Shown here piece after piece: positions 1 through 8,669 of a stretch of DNA of 64,000 nt. This stretch comes from Stenotrophomonas maltophilia. Its GTDB lineage: Bacteria; Pseudomonadota; Gammaproteobacteria; Xanthomonadales; Xanthomonadaceae. Where the stretch lies: positions 186,001 through 250,000 of the forward strand of contig WNDS01000003.1 in the NCBI GenBank assembly GCA_009912235.1, read 5' to 3'. Each line of letters opens with the position of its first letter. Position 1 is the stretch's first letter. The position numbers and the translations under genes were made by a program. Below the pieces are notes generated by a model. It ran no database searches and was not told where the DNA came from. It saw only the letters and a list, made by a program, of their open reading frames with translations.

Positions 1-279
1 ACGGCGCGCTGATGGCGCAGGCGCTGCCCATGCTGTTGCCCGGGCTGTTCCCCGCACTGCAGGGACGCGTGTTCTGCAGCGCCGGCGGCGACCTGCGCAA
101 ACCCCACCCTGCGGTGTTCCAGCACGTACTGGCGGTGCTGGGCGTGGCGCCGGCGCACACCCTGTTCGTCGATGACCTGTTCACCAATGTACGCGGCGCG
201 CGCGGCCGGCCTGCACGCGGAGACGGTGTGCGACGGGCGTGGGTTGGGCAGGGTGTTGAAGCGTTACGGTGTGCGCTGA
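1..279 (+). pseudogene. HAD-superfamily hydrolase, 3' fragment, frameshifted
   Basis: This is the C-terminal part of a haloacid-dehalogenase-type phosphohydrolase that enters from the left edge. The frame is open from base 3. It shows the HAD motif III lysine in RKPHP and the motif IV acidic pair in FVDDLFTN. Such enzymes use an aspartate nucleophile, in the missing N-terminal part, to remove phosphate from small metabolites; the substrate cannot be told. After TNVRGAR the usual continuation (AAGLHAETV, ending KRYGVR and a TGA at 277-279) lies in another frame, so one or two bases have been lost or gained in the CG-rich stretch near 195-205. Either the gene is inactive or this is a consensus error. 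The family call is firm and the lesion is seen directly. Confidence 0.75.
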
Positions 280-282
280 TCC

Positions 283-321
283 GGGGTCAGAGCCCTCTCC
301 CCCGGAGAGGGCTCTGACCCC
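283..321. repeat. Perfect 18-bp palindrome, GGGGTCAGA type
   Basis: Arms 283-300 and 304-321 are perfectly complementary around a CCC loop. It sits between the HAD gene and argD, which converge, so it could act as a bidirectional transcription stop, although no T-run follows. A second palindrome at 39000-39040 has the same outer GGGGTCAGA but a different, equally perfect inner stem. Confidence 0.85.
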
Positions 322-341
322 GACGTCAACCCAGCCCCGGC

Positions 342-1568
342 TCAGCGTGCCGCGATGAAGGCGACGATCGCCGCGCGCAGGCGCTTGAGGCCTTCGGCCA
401 CTTCTTCGTCGGTGATGTTCAGCGACGGCACGAAGCGCAGCACGTCCGGACCGGCCTGCAGGCTGAGCAGGCCCTGCGCAGCGGCGTGGTCGAGGATGGC
501 ACCGGCCTGGCCGGCGAAGGCCGGGCTCAGCACCGCACCCAGCATCAGGCCGCGGCCCCGCACCTGGCTGAAGATGTTGAACTCGGCGTTGAGGCGGTCG
601 AAGCCTTCATGCAGCGCGCGCGACTGGCGGCTGACGTTGCTGGCGATCTCGCTGCTGGTCAGCTTGCGCAGCGCCACACGGGCCACTGCGGCAGCCAGCG
701 GGTTGCCGCCGAAGGAGGTGCCGTGGGCGCCGAACTGCATCACCTCGGCCACCTTCGGGCCGGCCAGCATGGCGCCGATCGGGAAGCCGCCGCCCAAGGC
801 CTTGGCCAGGGTGACGATGTCCGGCACCACGCCGTCCTGCCAGTGCGCGAACAGCGTGCCAGTGCGGCCCATGCCGGTCTGGATCTCATCGAGCACCAGC
901 AGCGCGTCGTGGCGGTCGCACAGCTCGCGCACGCGCTGCAGGAAGCCGCTCTTGGCCGGCATCACGCCACCCTCGCCCTGGATCGGCTCGAGCATCACCG
1001 CCGCCACGTCGCCGGCGGCCATCGCGGTTTCCAGCTGGGTTTCATCGTTGAAGTCGATGTAGCGGAAGCCGCCGGGCAGCGGCTCGTAGCCGGCCTGGTA
1101 CTTGGGCTGGGCGGTGGCGGTCAGCGCGCCCATGGTACGCCCGTGGAAACTGCCGCGGAAGGTGACGATGACGCGCTTGTCGGCTGCGCGGCCGTGGCTG
1201 GAGGCCCACTTGCGCACCAGCTTGATCGCCGCCTAGTTGGCTTCGGCGCCGGAATTGCACAGGAACACGCGCTCGGCGAAGCGGCTGGCCTTCACCAGTT
1301 CTTCGGCCAGATGCAGCGGCGGCGCGCTGTAGAACACGTTGCTGGTGTGCCACAGCTTGCCGGCCTGCTCGACCAGCGCGGCCACCAGGTCCGGGTCGTT
1401 GTGGCCCAGGCCGCACACGGCGATGCCGGCGGCCAGGTCGATGAATTCACAGCCCTGCGAATCCCACACGCGGGCGCCCTGGCCGCGCTCCAGCACCACC
1501 TGGCGCGGCTGGTACACCGGCAGGTAATAGTGGGAAAGGGAGATCTGCGGATCGGTGGCGGCGGTCAT
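342..1568 (-). pseudogene. argD: Acetylornithine aminotransferase ArgD with in-frame amber codon
   Basis: This is a class-III PLP aminotransferase that converts N-acetylglutamate semialdehyde and glutamate to N-acetylornithine and 2-oxoglutarate in arginine synthesis. It may also serve succinyl-ornithine or diaminopimelate substrates. The full frame is 408 codons, normal for the family. The PLP lysine lies in TLAKALGGG, and NSGAEAN, HGRTMGAL and DEIQTGMGRTG are present. A TAG at 1235-1233 replaces the strongly conserved glutamate that follows NSGAEAN; a single base change from GAG explains it. Everything on both sides stays in frame, so the gene looks recently broken or mis-sequenced. Start ATG at 1568; the divergent channel gene begins 65 bp away. 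Confidence 0.85.
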
Positions 1569-1620
1569 GGCGGTCTGGCTGGGCGGGTAGAACCCCCATT
1601 CTCGCGCCAGTACCCCTGCG

Positions 1621-1626
1621 GCACAA
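1621..1626 (+). promoter_or_regulatory. Possible -10 box for the K+ channel gene
   Basis: CACAAT ends 7 bases before the ATG at 1634, which would put the transcription start at or next to the start codon (a leaderless mRNA). No Shine-Dalgarno sequence precedes the ATG. I see no clear -35. Confidence 0.3.
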
Positions 1627-1633
1627 TGGACCC

Positions 1634-2506
1634 ATGCGACCGTTTTCAGCCCCCCAGCTGAACCCCGCCACCGACACCGGCTGGCGCCGCTACTGGTTCG
1701 ACATCATCTACCGGAACGACACCCGGCCCTCGCGCAACTTCGACCTGCTGCTGGTGGTGGCCATCATCGCCAGCGTGGTGACGGTGATGATCGACAGCGT
1801 GCAGCACCTGCACCTGCGCTGGGCCGATGGGCTGTACGTGGTCGAGTGGGCCTTCACCGTGATGTTCACGCTAGAGTACCTGCTGCGCCTGGCGGTGGTC
1901 AAGCGCCCGCTGCGCTATGCGGTCAGCATCTGGGGCATCATCGACCTGCTGGCGATCCTGCCCGCCTACCTGTCGCTGTTCGTGCCCGGCGCGCAGAGCC
2001 TGCTGGTGGTGCGCGCGCTGCGCATCCTGCGGGTGTTCCGCATCCTCAAGCTGACCCGCTACATCGAGGAAAGCGGCGTGCTGATGGAAGCGCTGTGGCG
2101 CAGCCGGCGCAAGGTGCTGGTGTTCCTGTTCACGGTCATCACCATCACCATCATCGCCGGCGCGCTGATGTACACCATCGAAGGCCCCAACCACGGCTTC
2201 ACCAGCATTCCCAGCAGCATGTACTGGGCGGTGGTGGCCATGGCCACGGTCGGCTTCGGCGATATCGTGCCGCAGACCGTGCTGGGGCGCTTCGTCACCT
2301 CGGTGCTGATCCTGATCGGCTACAGCATCATCGCCGTGCCCACCGGCATCTACACCGCTGAACTGGCCAGCACGCTGCACGACAACGAGCAGGCCGCACG
2401 CCGCGATGCACGGGGCTGCCCGCACTGCGGGCTGGAGGGCCACGAGCCCGACGCGCGGCATTGCCGCCGCTGCGGCGACCCGCTGCCGGACGCGTTCAAC
2501 AACTGA
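1634..2506 (+). CDS. Voltage-gated K+ channel with C-terminal zinc ribbon
   Basis: A 290-residue inner-membrane channel subunit with six membrane segments. An arginine-rich S4 voltage sensor (RALRILRVFRILKLTR, about residues 118-133) is followed by a pore loop with the canonical potassium filter TVGFGD near residue 211. The cytoplasmic tail ends in two CxxC-type pairs (CPHCG and CRRCG, about residues 257-280), a zinc-ribbon-like knuckle. That tail is unusual for a Kv-type channel and could sense metal or redox or aid assembly; this is inference. It is divergent from argD, and downstream it converges with a lipoprotein gene. The family call is secure from the filter and S4. Confidence 0.92.
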   Translation: MRPFSAPQLNPATDTGWRRYWFDIIYRNDTRPSRNFDLLLVVAIIASVVTVMIDSVQHLHLRWADGLYVVEWAFTVMFTLEYLLRLAVVKRPLRYAVSIWGIIDLLAILPAYLSLFVPGAQSLLVVRALRILRVFRILKLTRYIEESGVLMEALWRSRRKVLVFLFTVITITIIAGALMYTIEGPNHGFTSIPSSMYWAVVAMATVGFGDIVPQTVLGRFVTSVLILIGYSIIAVPTGIYTAELASTLHDNEQAARRDARGCPHCGLEGHEPDARHCRRCGDPLPDAFNN

Positions 2507-2530
2507 CGCGACGCGCCCGGCAGGCGGGGG

Positions 2531-3511
2531 TCAGAGCAGATTGCTGCGCTGGACCAGGTCGTTGTAGGCCTTGAGCAGCTTGCCCGGCGAACCGGACGGC
2601 GCCAGCGTCGGGTTGTCCAGCCAGCCCTGTTCCAGCTTGCTGTACGTGGTACGGTCGCGCACACGTGCCAGCCGTTCCTTGCCGGCGCGGCGGAACTGCT
2701 CAGCCGACATCTCGAAGGTGGACCACTTGGTGTCGTTGTCGGCCGGCTTGACCTTGGCATGGGCCTCATCGGAAATGGCGTTGAACGCCGCCACCCGCTC
2801 GGCACCGGCGGCCGCGTCGAAGCTGTCTTCGCTCATCAGGTCCACCAGGGCCTTGGCCTCAAGCATCATCGACAGCCGGAAGAACTCCATGCTGCGGCCT
2901 TCGGCCTTTTCCAGCGCCGCCAGCCGCTCGCGCTGCAGGGCATCGTTGCGGGCTTCCAGTGCGTCGCTGAAGGCGTCGCTGGCCGTGGTGAAGCTGGCCA
3001 TGGCCGCCATCAGCGGTGCGTGCAGCTGCTTGCCCAGCGCGAAGCCATCGTCCTCGAAGTCTTCGCGGCTGTAATAGTCATGCGCCTGCTTGGACAGCGG
3101 CTGCAGTGTCTTGAGCTCGGCCAGGTACTGCTTGGCCGCTTCATCCAGTTCCGGCAGGGCCGGTGCGGCGGCCAGCGCGCGGGTCACTGATTCTTCGCAC
3201 TTCTTCAGCCGGTAGCCGTCCACCGGGTTCGGGCCGTAGCCACGCGTCTCGCGACCACTCGGGCCGGCCTTGGGGTCCTTCATCCAGCCGACGTACAAAG
3301 CAAAGTCGCGCTGGATGTCGGCATCCATCGCGTTATAGCAGTCGATGTAATCGTTGAGCTTGGCGGTCAGCGCCTGCTGCGCGTCTTCGGCCTGGGCGCT
3401 GGCGGGGGCATCCTTGGCGCCGTCGGCAGTACTGCCACCCTTGCCGCCACAGGCGGACAGCGAAAGTGCGATGGCTACTGCGAGTGCCGTCGTGGAAAGA
3501 AACTGCTTCAT
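2531..3511 (-). CDS. YiiG-like DUF3829 lipoprotein
   Basis: A predicted lipoprotein of 326 residues. The N-terminus is a short basic-hydrophobic signal ending in the lipobox LSAC, so the mature protein should begin at a lipidated cysteine. The rest is mostly helical and rich in Ala and charged residues, as in the DUF3829 (YiiG) family, whose function is not known. An AAGGAG stands 6 bases before the ATG at 3511, which favours this start over the in-frame ATG two codons upstream at 3517. It converges with the channel gene and I see no operon partner. Confidence 0.8.
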   Translation of the reverse strand: MKQFLSTTALAVAIALSLSACGGKGGSTADGAKDAPASAQAEDAQQALTAKLNDYIDCYNAMDADIQRDFALYVGWMKDPKAGPSGRETRGYGPNPVDGYRLKKCEESVTRALAAAPALPELDEAAKQYLAELKTLQPLSKQAHDYYSREDFEDDGFALGKQLHAPLMAAMASFTTASDAFSDALEARNDALQRERLAALEKAEGRSMEFFRLSMMLEAKALVDLMSEDSFDAAAGAERVAAFNAISDEAHAKVKPADNDTKWSTFEMSAEQFRRAGKERLARVRDRTTYSKLEQGWLDNPTLAPSGSPGKLLKAYNDLVQRSNLL

Positions 3512-3599
3512 CAACATCTCCTTGTCATGTAAACGATTCCAGATCTGCAGTCTATCAAGTACCGGCAGAGCACGCGCGGCGCCCTGTCACAGTTGCAGG

Positions 3600-4419
3600 T
3601 CAGTCCAGGAACAGATCCGGCAGCAGCGGGCGCGAAGGATCCACCGCATAACCGGACAGATCGGTGACGCCGGCCTGTGCCAGCACCTCGTCATCAATCA
3701 GGAAATTGCCATGGAAGCCAGCGGCTTCGCGCACCAGCACCGCGTGCGCGGCGTCGGCCATGATCTGCGGGGTGCGGCAGCCGGCCGGGTCCACGCCGGG
3801 AATCATGTTGATCGCATCGGTGGCGATGATGGTGCGTGGCCACAGAGCGTTGACCGCCACCCGCTGCGGGCCGAATTCGGCGGCCAGGCCCAGGGTGACG
3901 AAGCTCATGCCCATCTTGGCCAGCGTGTAGCCAGTGTGTGGCCCCCACCACTTCGGTTCCAGGCTGGGCGGGGGGTGCCAGCGTGAGGATGTGCGGGTTC
4001 GGCGCCTGCAGCAGGTACGGCAGGCAGGCCTGCGCGCACAGGAAGCTGCCGCGCGCGTTGACCTGCTGCATCAGGTCGAAGCGTTTCATCGGCGTATCCA
4101 GCGCGCCGCGGAGCCAGATCGCGCTGGCATTGTTGACCAGGATGTCGATGCCACCGAACGCATCGACAGTGGCCGCCACCGCCGCATTCACCTGGTCCTC
4201 TTCGCGGATGTCGCACTTCAGCGCCAGGCCCTGCCCACCGGCCGCAGTGACCGCCTCGGCTGCACTGTGAATGGTGCCCGGCAGCTTGGGATTGGGCACG
4301 GACGACTTCGCGGCGATGGCCACGTTGGCGCCATCGCGCGCCGCGCGCAGTGCGATGGCCAAGCCGATGCCACGCGAGCCGCCGGTGATGAAAAGGGTCT
4401 TGCCCTGCAGACTGCCCAC
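3600..4419 (-). pseudogene. Short-chain dehydrogenase (HSDL2-like), frameshifted
   Basis: An NAD(P)-dependent short-chain dehydrogenase of about 273 residues, closest in my reading to the HSDL2-like branch. The nucleotide motif TGGSRGIG is at residues 12-19 and NNAS follows the central strand. The reading starts at GTG 4419 with AGGAG 8 bases upstream. Near 3970-3975 a run of six G (C on the coding strand) has one base too many, and the frame is lost just before the catalytic YTLAK, which continues in the other frame to a stop at 3600. With one C removed the protein reads through as LAPPPSLEPKWW and is complete. The substrate is unknown, possibly acyl or steroid-like. Confidence 0.8.
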
Positions 4420-4529
4420 GTCGTTCGCTCCTGACTGTTTGCCGATACGGCGTAGTATGCCGCGCCGACGCGGAGTTCACCCCGCCTTGACGATACTGGC
4501 CGCCCGGAAATTGCCGTGAGGTTCAAGCC

Positions 4530-5213
4530 ATGCGTCGTTCCTGTCTGCTGCTTTCCGCTCTGAGCCTGGCCCTGTTGACCGCCTGCCAGGGCCAGCCCCC
4601 GGAGCCGGGCAAGGCCGCCGCTGAAGGCGACGCGCCCAGCGCCGCACAGGCGGCCGCCGACGGCTCGCTGCGCTGGAGCGAGGCGGTGGTGTGGGATGGC
4701 AACCTCAACGCCTGCCGCCAGGGCGAGAACGCCGCCACCCGTGAATGCCTGCGCGATGCGATGCGCGCCGGTGGCGCCAGCGCCGATGCGGTGGCCGCCG
4801 CACAGCAGTTGTCCAGCGCCGGCGAGCTGGCCTATGTCACCGCTTGGCACGAACACGACGGGCTAGGCGTGGCCACGGTGGAGTATCCGTTCCGTGCCAG
4901 CACCAATGAAGGCACGCGGCTGGTGGATGCGCAGGGCAAGCGCATCGACGTGGATGCGGTGCAGCTGGACGATACGCTGCGTGCAGACCCCACGGTGAAG
5001 GCGATGCTGGAGGCGCACCCGCAGGCAGTGCCGTTCGCCCCGGCGCAGTCGGCCGGTGCGTCACCGCTGGACGGCGGTGGCATCCGCCTGCTGTACCGCA
5101 CGCCGCTGCGCGACTGCCATGCCTGCAGCGATGTCGGGCAGCTGCAGATCGGCTATGACTTCGATGCCAAGCGCAATTTCGTCGGCCAGCAGGTGGTGCC
5201 GGCGGCGCCGTAA
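4530..5213 (+). CDS. Putative lipoprotein of unknown function
   Basis: 227 residues with a signal peptide and lipobox LTAC at about residues 16-19, followed by a low-complexity Ala/Pro/Gly linker and then a compact domain. Two cysteines close together (CHAC, about residue 198) sit in the C-terminal part and others lie at CRQ and CLR, suggesting disulphides in the periplasm. I do not recognise the domain. A weak GAGG precedes the start by about 9 bases. The gene is divergent from the SDR; the palindrome at 5228-5259 begins 15 bases past its stop and may act as its terminator. Confidence 0.7.
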   Translation: MRRSCLLLSALSLALLTACQGQPPEPGKAAAEGDAPSAAQAAADGSLRWSEAVVWDGNLNACRQGENAATRECLRDAMRAGGASADAVAAAQQLSSAGELAYVTAWHEHDGLGVATVEYPFRASTNEGTRLVDAQGKRIDVDAVQLDDTLRADPTVKAMLEAHPQAVPFAPAQSAGASPLDGGGIRLLYRTPLRDCHACSDVGQLQIGYDFDAKRNFVGQQVVPAAP

Positions 5214-5227
5214 GGCCCTGAGCGCCC

Positions 5228-5283
5228 GCCTCCGTGCCGACCTTGGTCGGCACGGAGGCGCAGCGCATCCACGCATGGCGTGG
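5228..5283. repeat. REP pair: two adjacent palindromes
   Basis: The first palindrome has perfect 15-bp arms (5228-5242 and 5245-5259) around a TT loop. The second, CCACGC-ATG-GCGTGG, lies at 5269-5283. Paired hairpins like this are typical of the SMAG/REP elements of Stenotrophomonas. They lie between two convergent genes and could end transcription from either side. Confidence 0.75.
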
Positions 5284-5298
5284 TTCCACAAAAGCACG

Positions 5299-5814
5299 TC
5301 AGCCGTAGCGGCGTACCTGCCTGCGCAGCAGGTGCGGCACGATCAGCCGGTGCACGGGTGCCACCGGCAGCATGTAGGCGCGACCGAACGCGTTGTGGGT
5401 GTGCACCAGCGTGGCGGTTTCCAGCGCATCGCCGCGCCACTGCAATGCCAGCTGCACATGCAGATGGCGGTCGTTGTCCTCCAGCACGATGGCATCGCCG
5501 GACAGCGCCTGCAGGGTGAATATGCCCAGGCGCTCGCCCGGCTGCGGATCGGTCACCGCCTGCACCGCGCGCAGCGCCCCCAGGTCTTTCATGTCCAGCA
5601 GGCGCATGCCCCGGTTGCGCAGCGTCATCAACCCATCGAACCAGCCGGGCACGCTGGCGGCCATGTCCTGGTAGGCCTGCAGGGCCGAGCGGCCCGCGCG
5701 CACCGCCGGAACGCGCACGGCGTGCACGAAGTCGGCACCGGGCAGGCGCGCGTGCAGCACGCTGCCGGCATCGAGCGGCACCAGCTCCACCTTGCTCATG
5801 GCCTGCCTGCTCAT
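5299..5814 (-). CDS. DUF2867-family protein
   Basis: A 171-residue soluble protein that matches the DUF2867 family in layout: a short N-terminal strand (VELVPLDAGSVLHARLPGAD), a central segment with W-F-D-G, and a C-terminal region with LHVQLALQWR and HRLIVPHLLRR. The function of the family is not established; some members are fused to oxidoreductase domains. Its ATG at 5814 overlaps the TGA of the upstream kinase-like gene (ATGA), so the two are translationally coupled. A second in-frame ATG at 5799 is an alternative start. Confidence 0.7.
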   Translation of the reverse strand: MSRQAMSKVELVPLDAGSVLHARLPGADFVHAVRVPAVRAGRSALQAYQDMAASVPGWFDGLMTLRNRGMRLLDMKDLGALRAVQAVTDPQPGERLGIFTLQALSGDAIVLEDNDRHLHVQLALQWRGDALETATLVHTHNAFGRAYMLPVAPVHRLIVPHLLRRQVRRYG

Positions 5815-6473
5815 GGCTTGGGTCCCTGCCCTTCGTTGTCTTCCCACTTCAGAACACGGCGGGTGACGAAGCGGTAGACCGGCTTGCCGGTGGCGAACCA
5901 CACATCGCGCACCCACGAGGTGCGCTTGAGCACGCGCTTTTCCACCGGCGTCAGCGCCGCGCGGCAGTACATGCGCTTATGCTTGAGCAGGTGGCGCAGG
6001 TCCTCGCGTGCCAGCAGCCGCATCCAGCGCGAACGCGGGTTGCCGATCACCGCCAGCTGGAAGTCGATCAGCGCCGGGCGCCCGTCCTCGGTCACCAGCC
6101 AGTTGGCTTCCTTGGCCAGATCGTTGTGCGCCACGCCGCGCCGGTGCAGCTGCTGCAGCAGGCGGCGGGCAGCGCGGAACCAGGCCACATCCCCACGCGG
6201 CGGGCGCTGGCACATGGCATCGCCGGCCATGAAGCTGCGGTCCAGGTGGCGGCCATTCCAGGCCAGCAGCTGCGGAACGTCGGCCATGCCCTGCAGGTGC
6301 TGCAGCGCACGTGCTTCGCGCCGGGCCAGCGCGCGTGCAGGCCAGCGCAGCCACCACGGCGAAGCGTCCAGATCGCGCCGCACGAAGGGGCCGGTGGCGT
6401 CGGACACCAACAGGATGCGCCCGAACGTATCGGCCTTCAGTGCATGTGCGTCGGGAGAAACAGGTGCGGTCAT
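5811..6473 (-). CDS. Small protein-kinase-like / LPS-kinase-like protein
   Basis: 220 residues with the core of the kinase fold: a catalytic-loop motif HNDLAKEANW (about residues 114-123) and a metal-binding DFQ about 17 residues later. The layout fits bacterial RIO/Kdo-kinase-like proteins that phosphorylate lipopolysaccharide sugars or proteins. The N-terminal lysine region is short and the glycine loop is not obvious, so the substrate remains open. It is the first gene of a two-gene unit with the DUF2867 protein and is divergent from the DedA fusion gene. Confidence 0.7.
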   Translation of the reverse strand: MTAPVSPDAHALKADTFGRILLVSDATGPFVRRDLDASPWWLRWPARALARREARALQHLQGMADVPQLLAWNGRHLDRSFMAGDAMCQRPPRGDVAWFRAARRLLQQLHRRGVAHNDLAKEANWLVTEDGRPALIDFQLAVIGNPRSRWMRLLAREDLRHLLKHKRMYCRAALTPVEKRVLKRTSWVRDVWFATGKPVYRFVTRRVLKWEDNEGQGPKP

Positions 6474-6545
6474 GCCAGCATTCTAGGCCATGGCCAAGTT
6501 GCAAACGGTCACGAAGGGGCTGGGAACCAGTCACCTTCACGCCCC

Positions 6546-6551
6546 TATAAT
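6546..6551 (+). promoter_or_regulatory. Consensus TATAAT -10 box of the DedA-PAP2 gene
   Basis: A perfect TATAAT lies 6 bases before the ATG at 6558, so transcription should start at or within a base or two of the start codon. No properly spaced Shine-Dalgarno exists, which suggests a leaderless mRNA. The -35 region (around 6523) does not match consensus. Confidence 0.5.
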
Positions 6552-6557
6552 CGGGGA

Positions 6558-8561
6558 ATGGACGCTTCCTGGATCGAAGCCACGCTTGCGTGGATTGCAG
6601 CTCATCCCGTGCTGGCTGGCGCGGTCATCTTCCTCATCGCCTTCTGCGATGCGGTGATCATCCTTGGCGCGATCGTGCCCGCGCTGCCGTTGCTGTTTGC
6701 TGTCGGTGTATTCATCGGCCTGGGCCAGATCTCCGGCCCGTATGCGGTGGCCGCCGCCGCGCTCGGCGCCTTCGCCGGCGATGGCATCAGTTACTGGGTG
6801 GGCCGCCGCTGGGGCGACCGCCTGCGCGGCGTGTGGCCTTTCAGCCGCTACCCGCAGCTGCTGGACCGCGGTGAGAACCTGTTCCGCCGCAATGCCTTCA
6901 AGAGCATCCTGGTGGCGCGCTACGTCGGTGCCATCCGCCCGTTCGTGCCTGCCATTGCCGGCATGATGAAGATGCCGTTCCCGCGTTACCTGCAGGCCAG
7001 CGGCATCGCCAGCATTTCCTGGGCGGTGCTGTTCCTGGCGCCGGGCTGGGTGCTGGGCGAGGCCTACGACACCGTGGCCGCCGTGGCCGGCCGCCTGGTG
7101 GTGGTGCTGGGCCTGCTGCTGGTCAGCCTGGGGCTGGCCTGGGCCATCGTGCTGTACGGCTACCGCTGGTCGGCCTCGCGCATGGACAGCTGGCTGGCAC
7201 GGCTGCTGGCCTGGTCGCAGCGCCACCCCACGCTGGGCCGTTACTCGGTGTCGGTGTTCGACCCGGCACGGCGTGAATCGGTTCCGCTGGCGATGCTGGC
7301 GCTGATGCTGCTGTTGCTGGGCTGGGGCTGGTTCGCGCTGTTGATGGTGGTGGTGGCGCATGGCGAACCGCTCAGCCTGGACCTGTGGGTGCACCAGACC
7401 ATGCTGGCGCTGCGCAACCCGCTGGCCGACCACCCGATGGCCGCACTGGCTTCGCTCGGTGCCTAGTAGGTGCTGTTGCCGGCCACCGCCGCCGGCATGG
7501 CCTACCTGGTCTGGCGCCGGCGCTGGATGGCTGCGGCGCACTGGCTGGCGACGCTGGCCTTCGGCCTGGCGCTGACCAAGCTGCTGGGCGCCACGGTGGA
7601 CGTGGTGCGGCAGCTCGATGCCAGCAGCGGCTTCGGTTTCCCGTCGGTGTCGGTGACCATGGCCACCATCACCTTCGGTTTCTTTGCTGTGCTGATCGCA
7701 CGCGAACTGCCCGGGCGCACGCGGGTGTGGCCGTACCTGGTGGCCGGCGTGGTAGTGAACCTGATCGGCTTCTCGCGCATCTACCTGGGCGCGCACTGGC
7801 TGAGCGATGTCATCGGCGGCATGCTGTTCGGCACGTTCTGGCTGCTGGTGCTGGGCATCGCCTACCGCCGCCGCTTCAACCGCTCGTTCTGGGTGAAGCC
7901 GGCCGCGTGGCTGTTCTACGGCGTCTTCGCGCTGGCGGCGATGTGGTACGCCCCGCGCAACATCGCGGTGAAGCTGGAACGCTTCGAGCCGGCGCAGGCC
8001 GCACCGGTGGCGATGGACGCGCAGGGCTGGTGGGCCACGCAGTGGGCGCAGCTGCCGGCGCGCCGCAACGAGTTCGACGATGACCAGCGCTGGCCGCTGG
8101 ACGTGCAGGTGGCCGGCCCGCTGGCCCCGCTGCAGGCGCAGCTGGAAGCCCACGGCTGGACCGTGCAGCCGCAGGCCGGCTGGCAGGACGTGCTGCTGAT
8201 GCTGGACAAGGACACCGGCCCGGCGGACCTGCCGGTGCTGCCGGCCACGCTGGATACGCGCGTGGAAGCGCTGCTGATGGTGCGCCCCGGTGCAACGCCC
8301 GACGAGCGCTACGTGCTGCGCCTGTGGCCGGCCCCGGCCACGCTGCAGCCGGGCGCCGTGCCGCTGTGGCTGGGCAGCGCGCAGACCCTGCGCCATCAGC
8401 GCCACTTCAGCTGGATCGGCATGTGGCACCGGATGAGCGGCGTGGACCCGGCGTTGAATGCGCTGAAGGCCGCCGTGCAGGGGCTGCCGCAGGCAGAAGC
8501 GGTGCAGCCGGAAACCGGGTTGCCGGTGCTGCGGTTGAAGACCCGGCAGGAGTCGCCGTAG
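6558..8561 (+). pseudogene. DedA-PAP2-LssY_C fusion membrane protein, two tandem amber codons
   Basis: The intact frame would encode 667 residues in three parts. Residues 1-200 are a DedA (SNARE-associated) domain; DedA proteins help flip undecaprenyl-phosphate and other lipids. About 230-470 is a PAP2 acid-phosphatase-like membrane domain, with motif 3 kept (SRIYLGAHWLSD). The rest, about 480-667, resembles the LssY C-terminal domain. PAP2 motif 2, normally PSGH, reads PSVS here, so the usual catalytic histidine is absent. Codons 303-304 (7464-7469) are TAG TAG, in frame, inside the first PAP2 helix; the frame is otherwise open. The natural stop is itself a TAG supplied by a GTAG repeat at 8558-8561. 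Confidence 0.8.
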
Positions 8562-8660
8562 ATCAACGTGCGGACCAAGGTCCGCACCTACCAAGAGGCG
8601 CCTGCTTTCGTGGATGGGGCCTTTCCCGCACCCTCAAAGCGTGCGGACCAAGGTCCGCAC
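8558..8660. repeat. Two GTAG-type REP palindromes
   Basis: The palindrome GTGCGGACC-AA-GGTCCGCAC occurs twice, at 8568-8587 and 8641-8660. The first is framed by GTAG (8558-8561) and CTAC. The TAG of that GTAG is the stop codon of the DedA-PAP2 gene. Elements of the same sequence recur at 16302 and 16390. Confidence 0.85.
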
Positions 8661-8669
8661 CCACCAAGA

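Noticed and set aside
486..1661. A 391-codon plus-strand frame opposite argD
   Set aside because: Shadow of argD; the argD frame has clear PLP-enzyme motifs and this frame has none.
1846..2361. Frame with a run of histidines (HHHHHH) suggesting a metal-binding protein
   Set aside because: It is a frame-shifted reading of the K+ channel gene's ATC ACC repeats.
3970..3975. Phase variation through the six-G run in the SDR
   Set aside because: The tract is short and similar one-base errors occur in unrelated genes across the window, so consensus error is more likely.
7464..7469. Genuine amber recoding such as pyrrolysine insertion
   Set aside because: TAG is used as an ordinary stop in hppA, the DUF2007 gene and the DedA-PAP2 gene itself; nothing like a pyrrolysine system is visible.
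6537..8594. A 685-codon open frame on the minus strand opposite the DedA-PAP2 gene
   Set aside because: Composition is His/Arg/Gln-rich with no domain; it is a GC-rich shadow of the plus-strand gene, as are similar long antisense frames at 8324-10624, 28711-30528, 34465-36342, 37036-38727, 46417-48642, 51762-53489, 54100-55998, 58516-60192 and 60903-62405.
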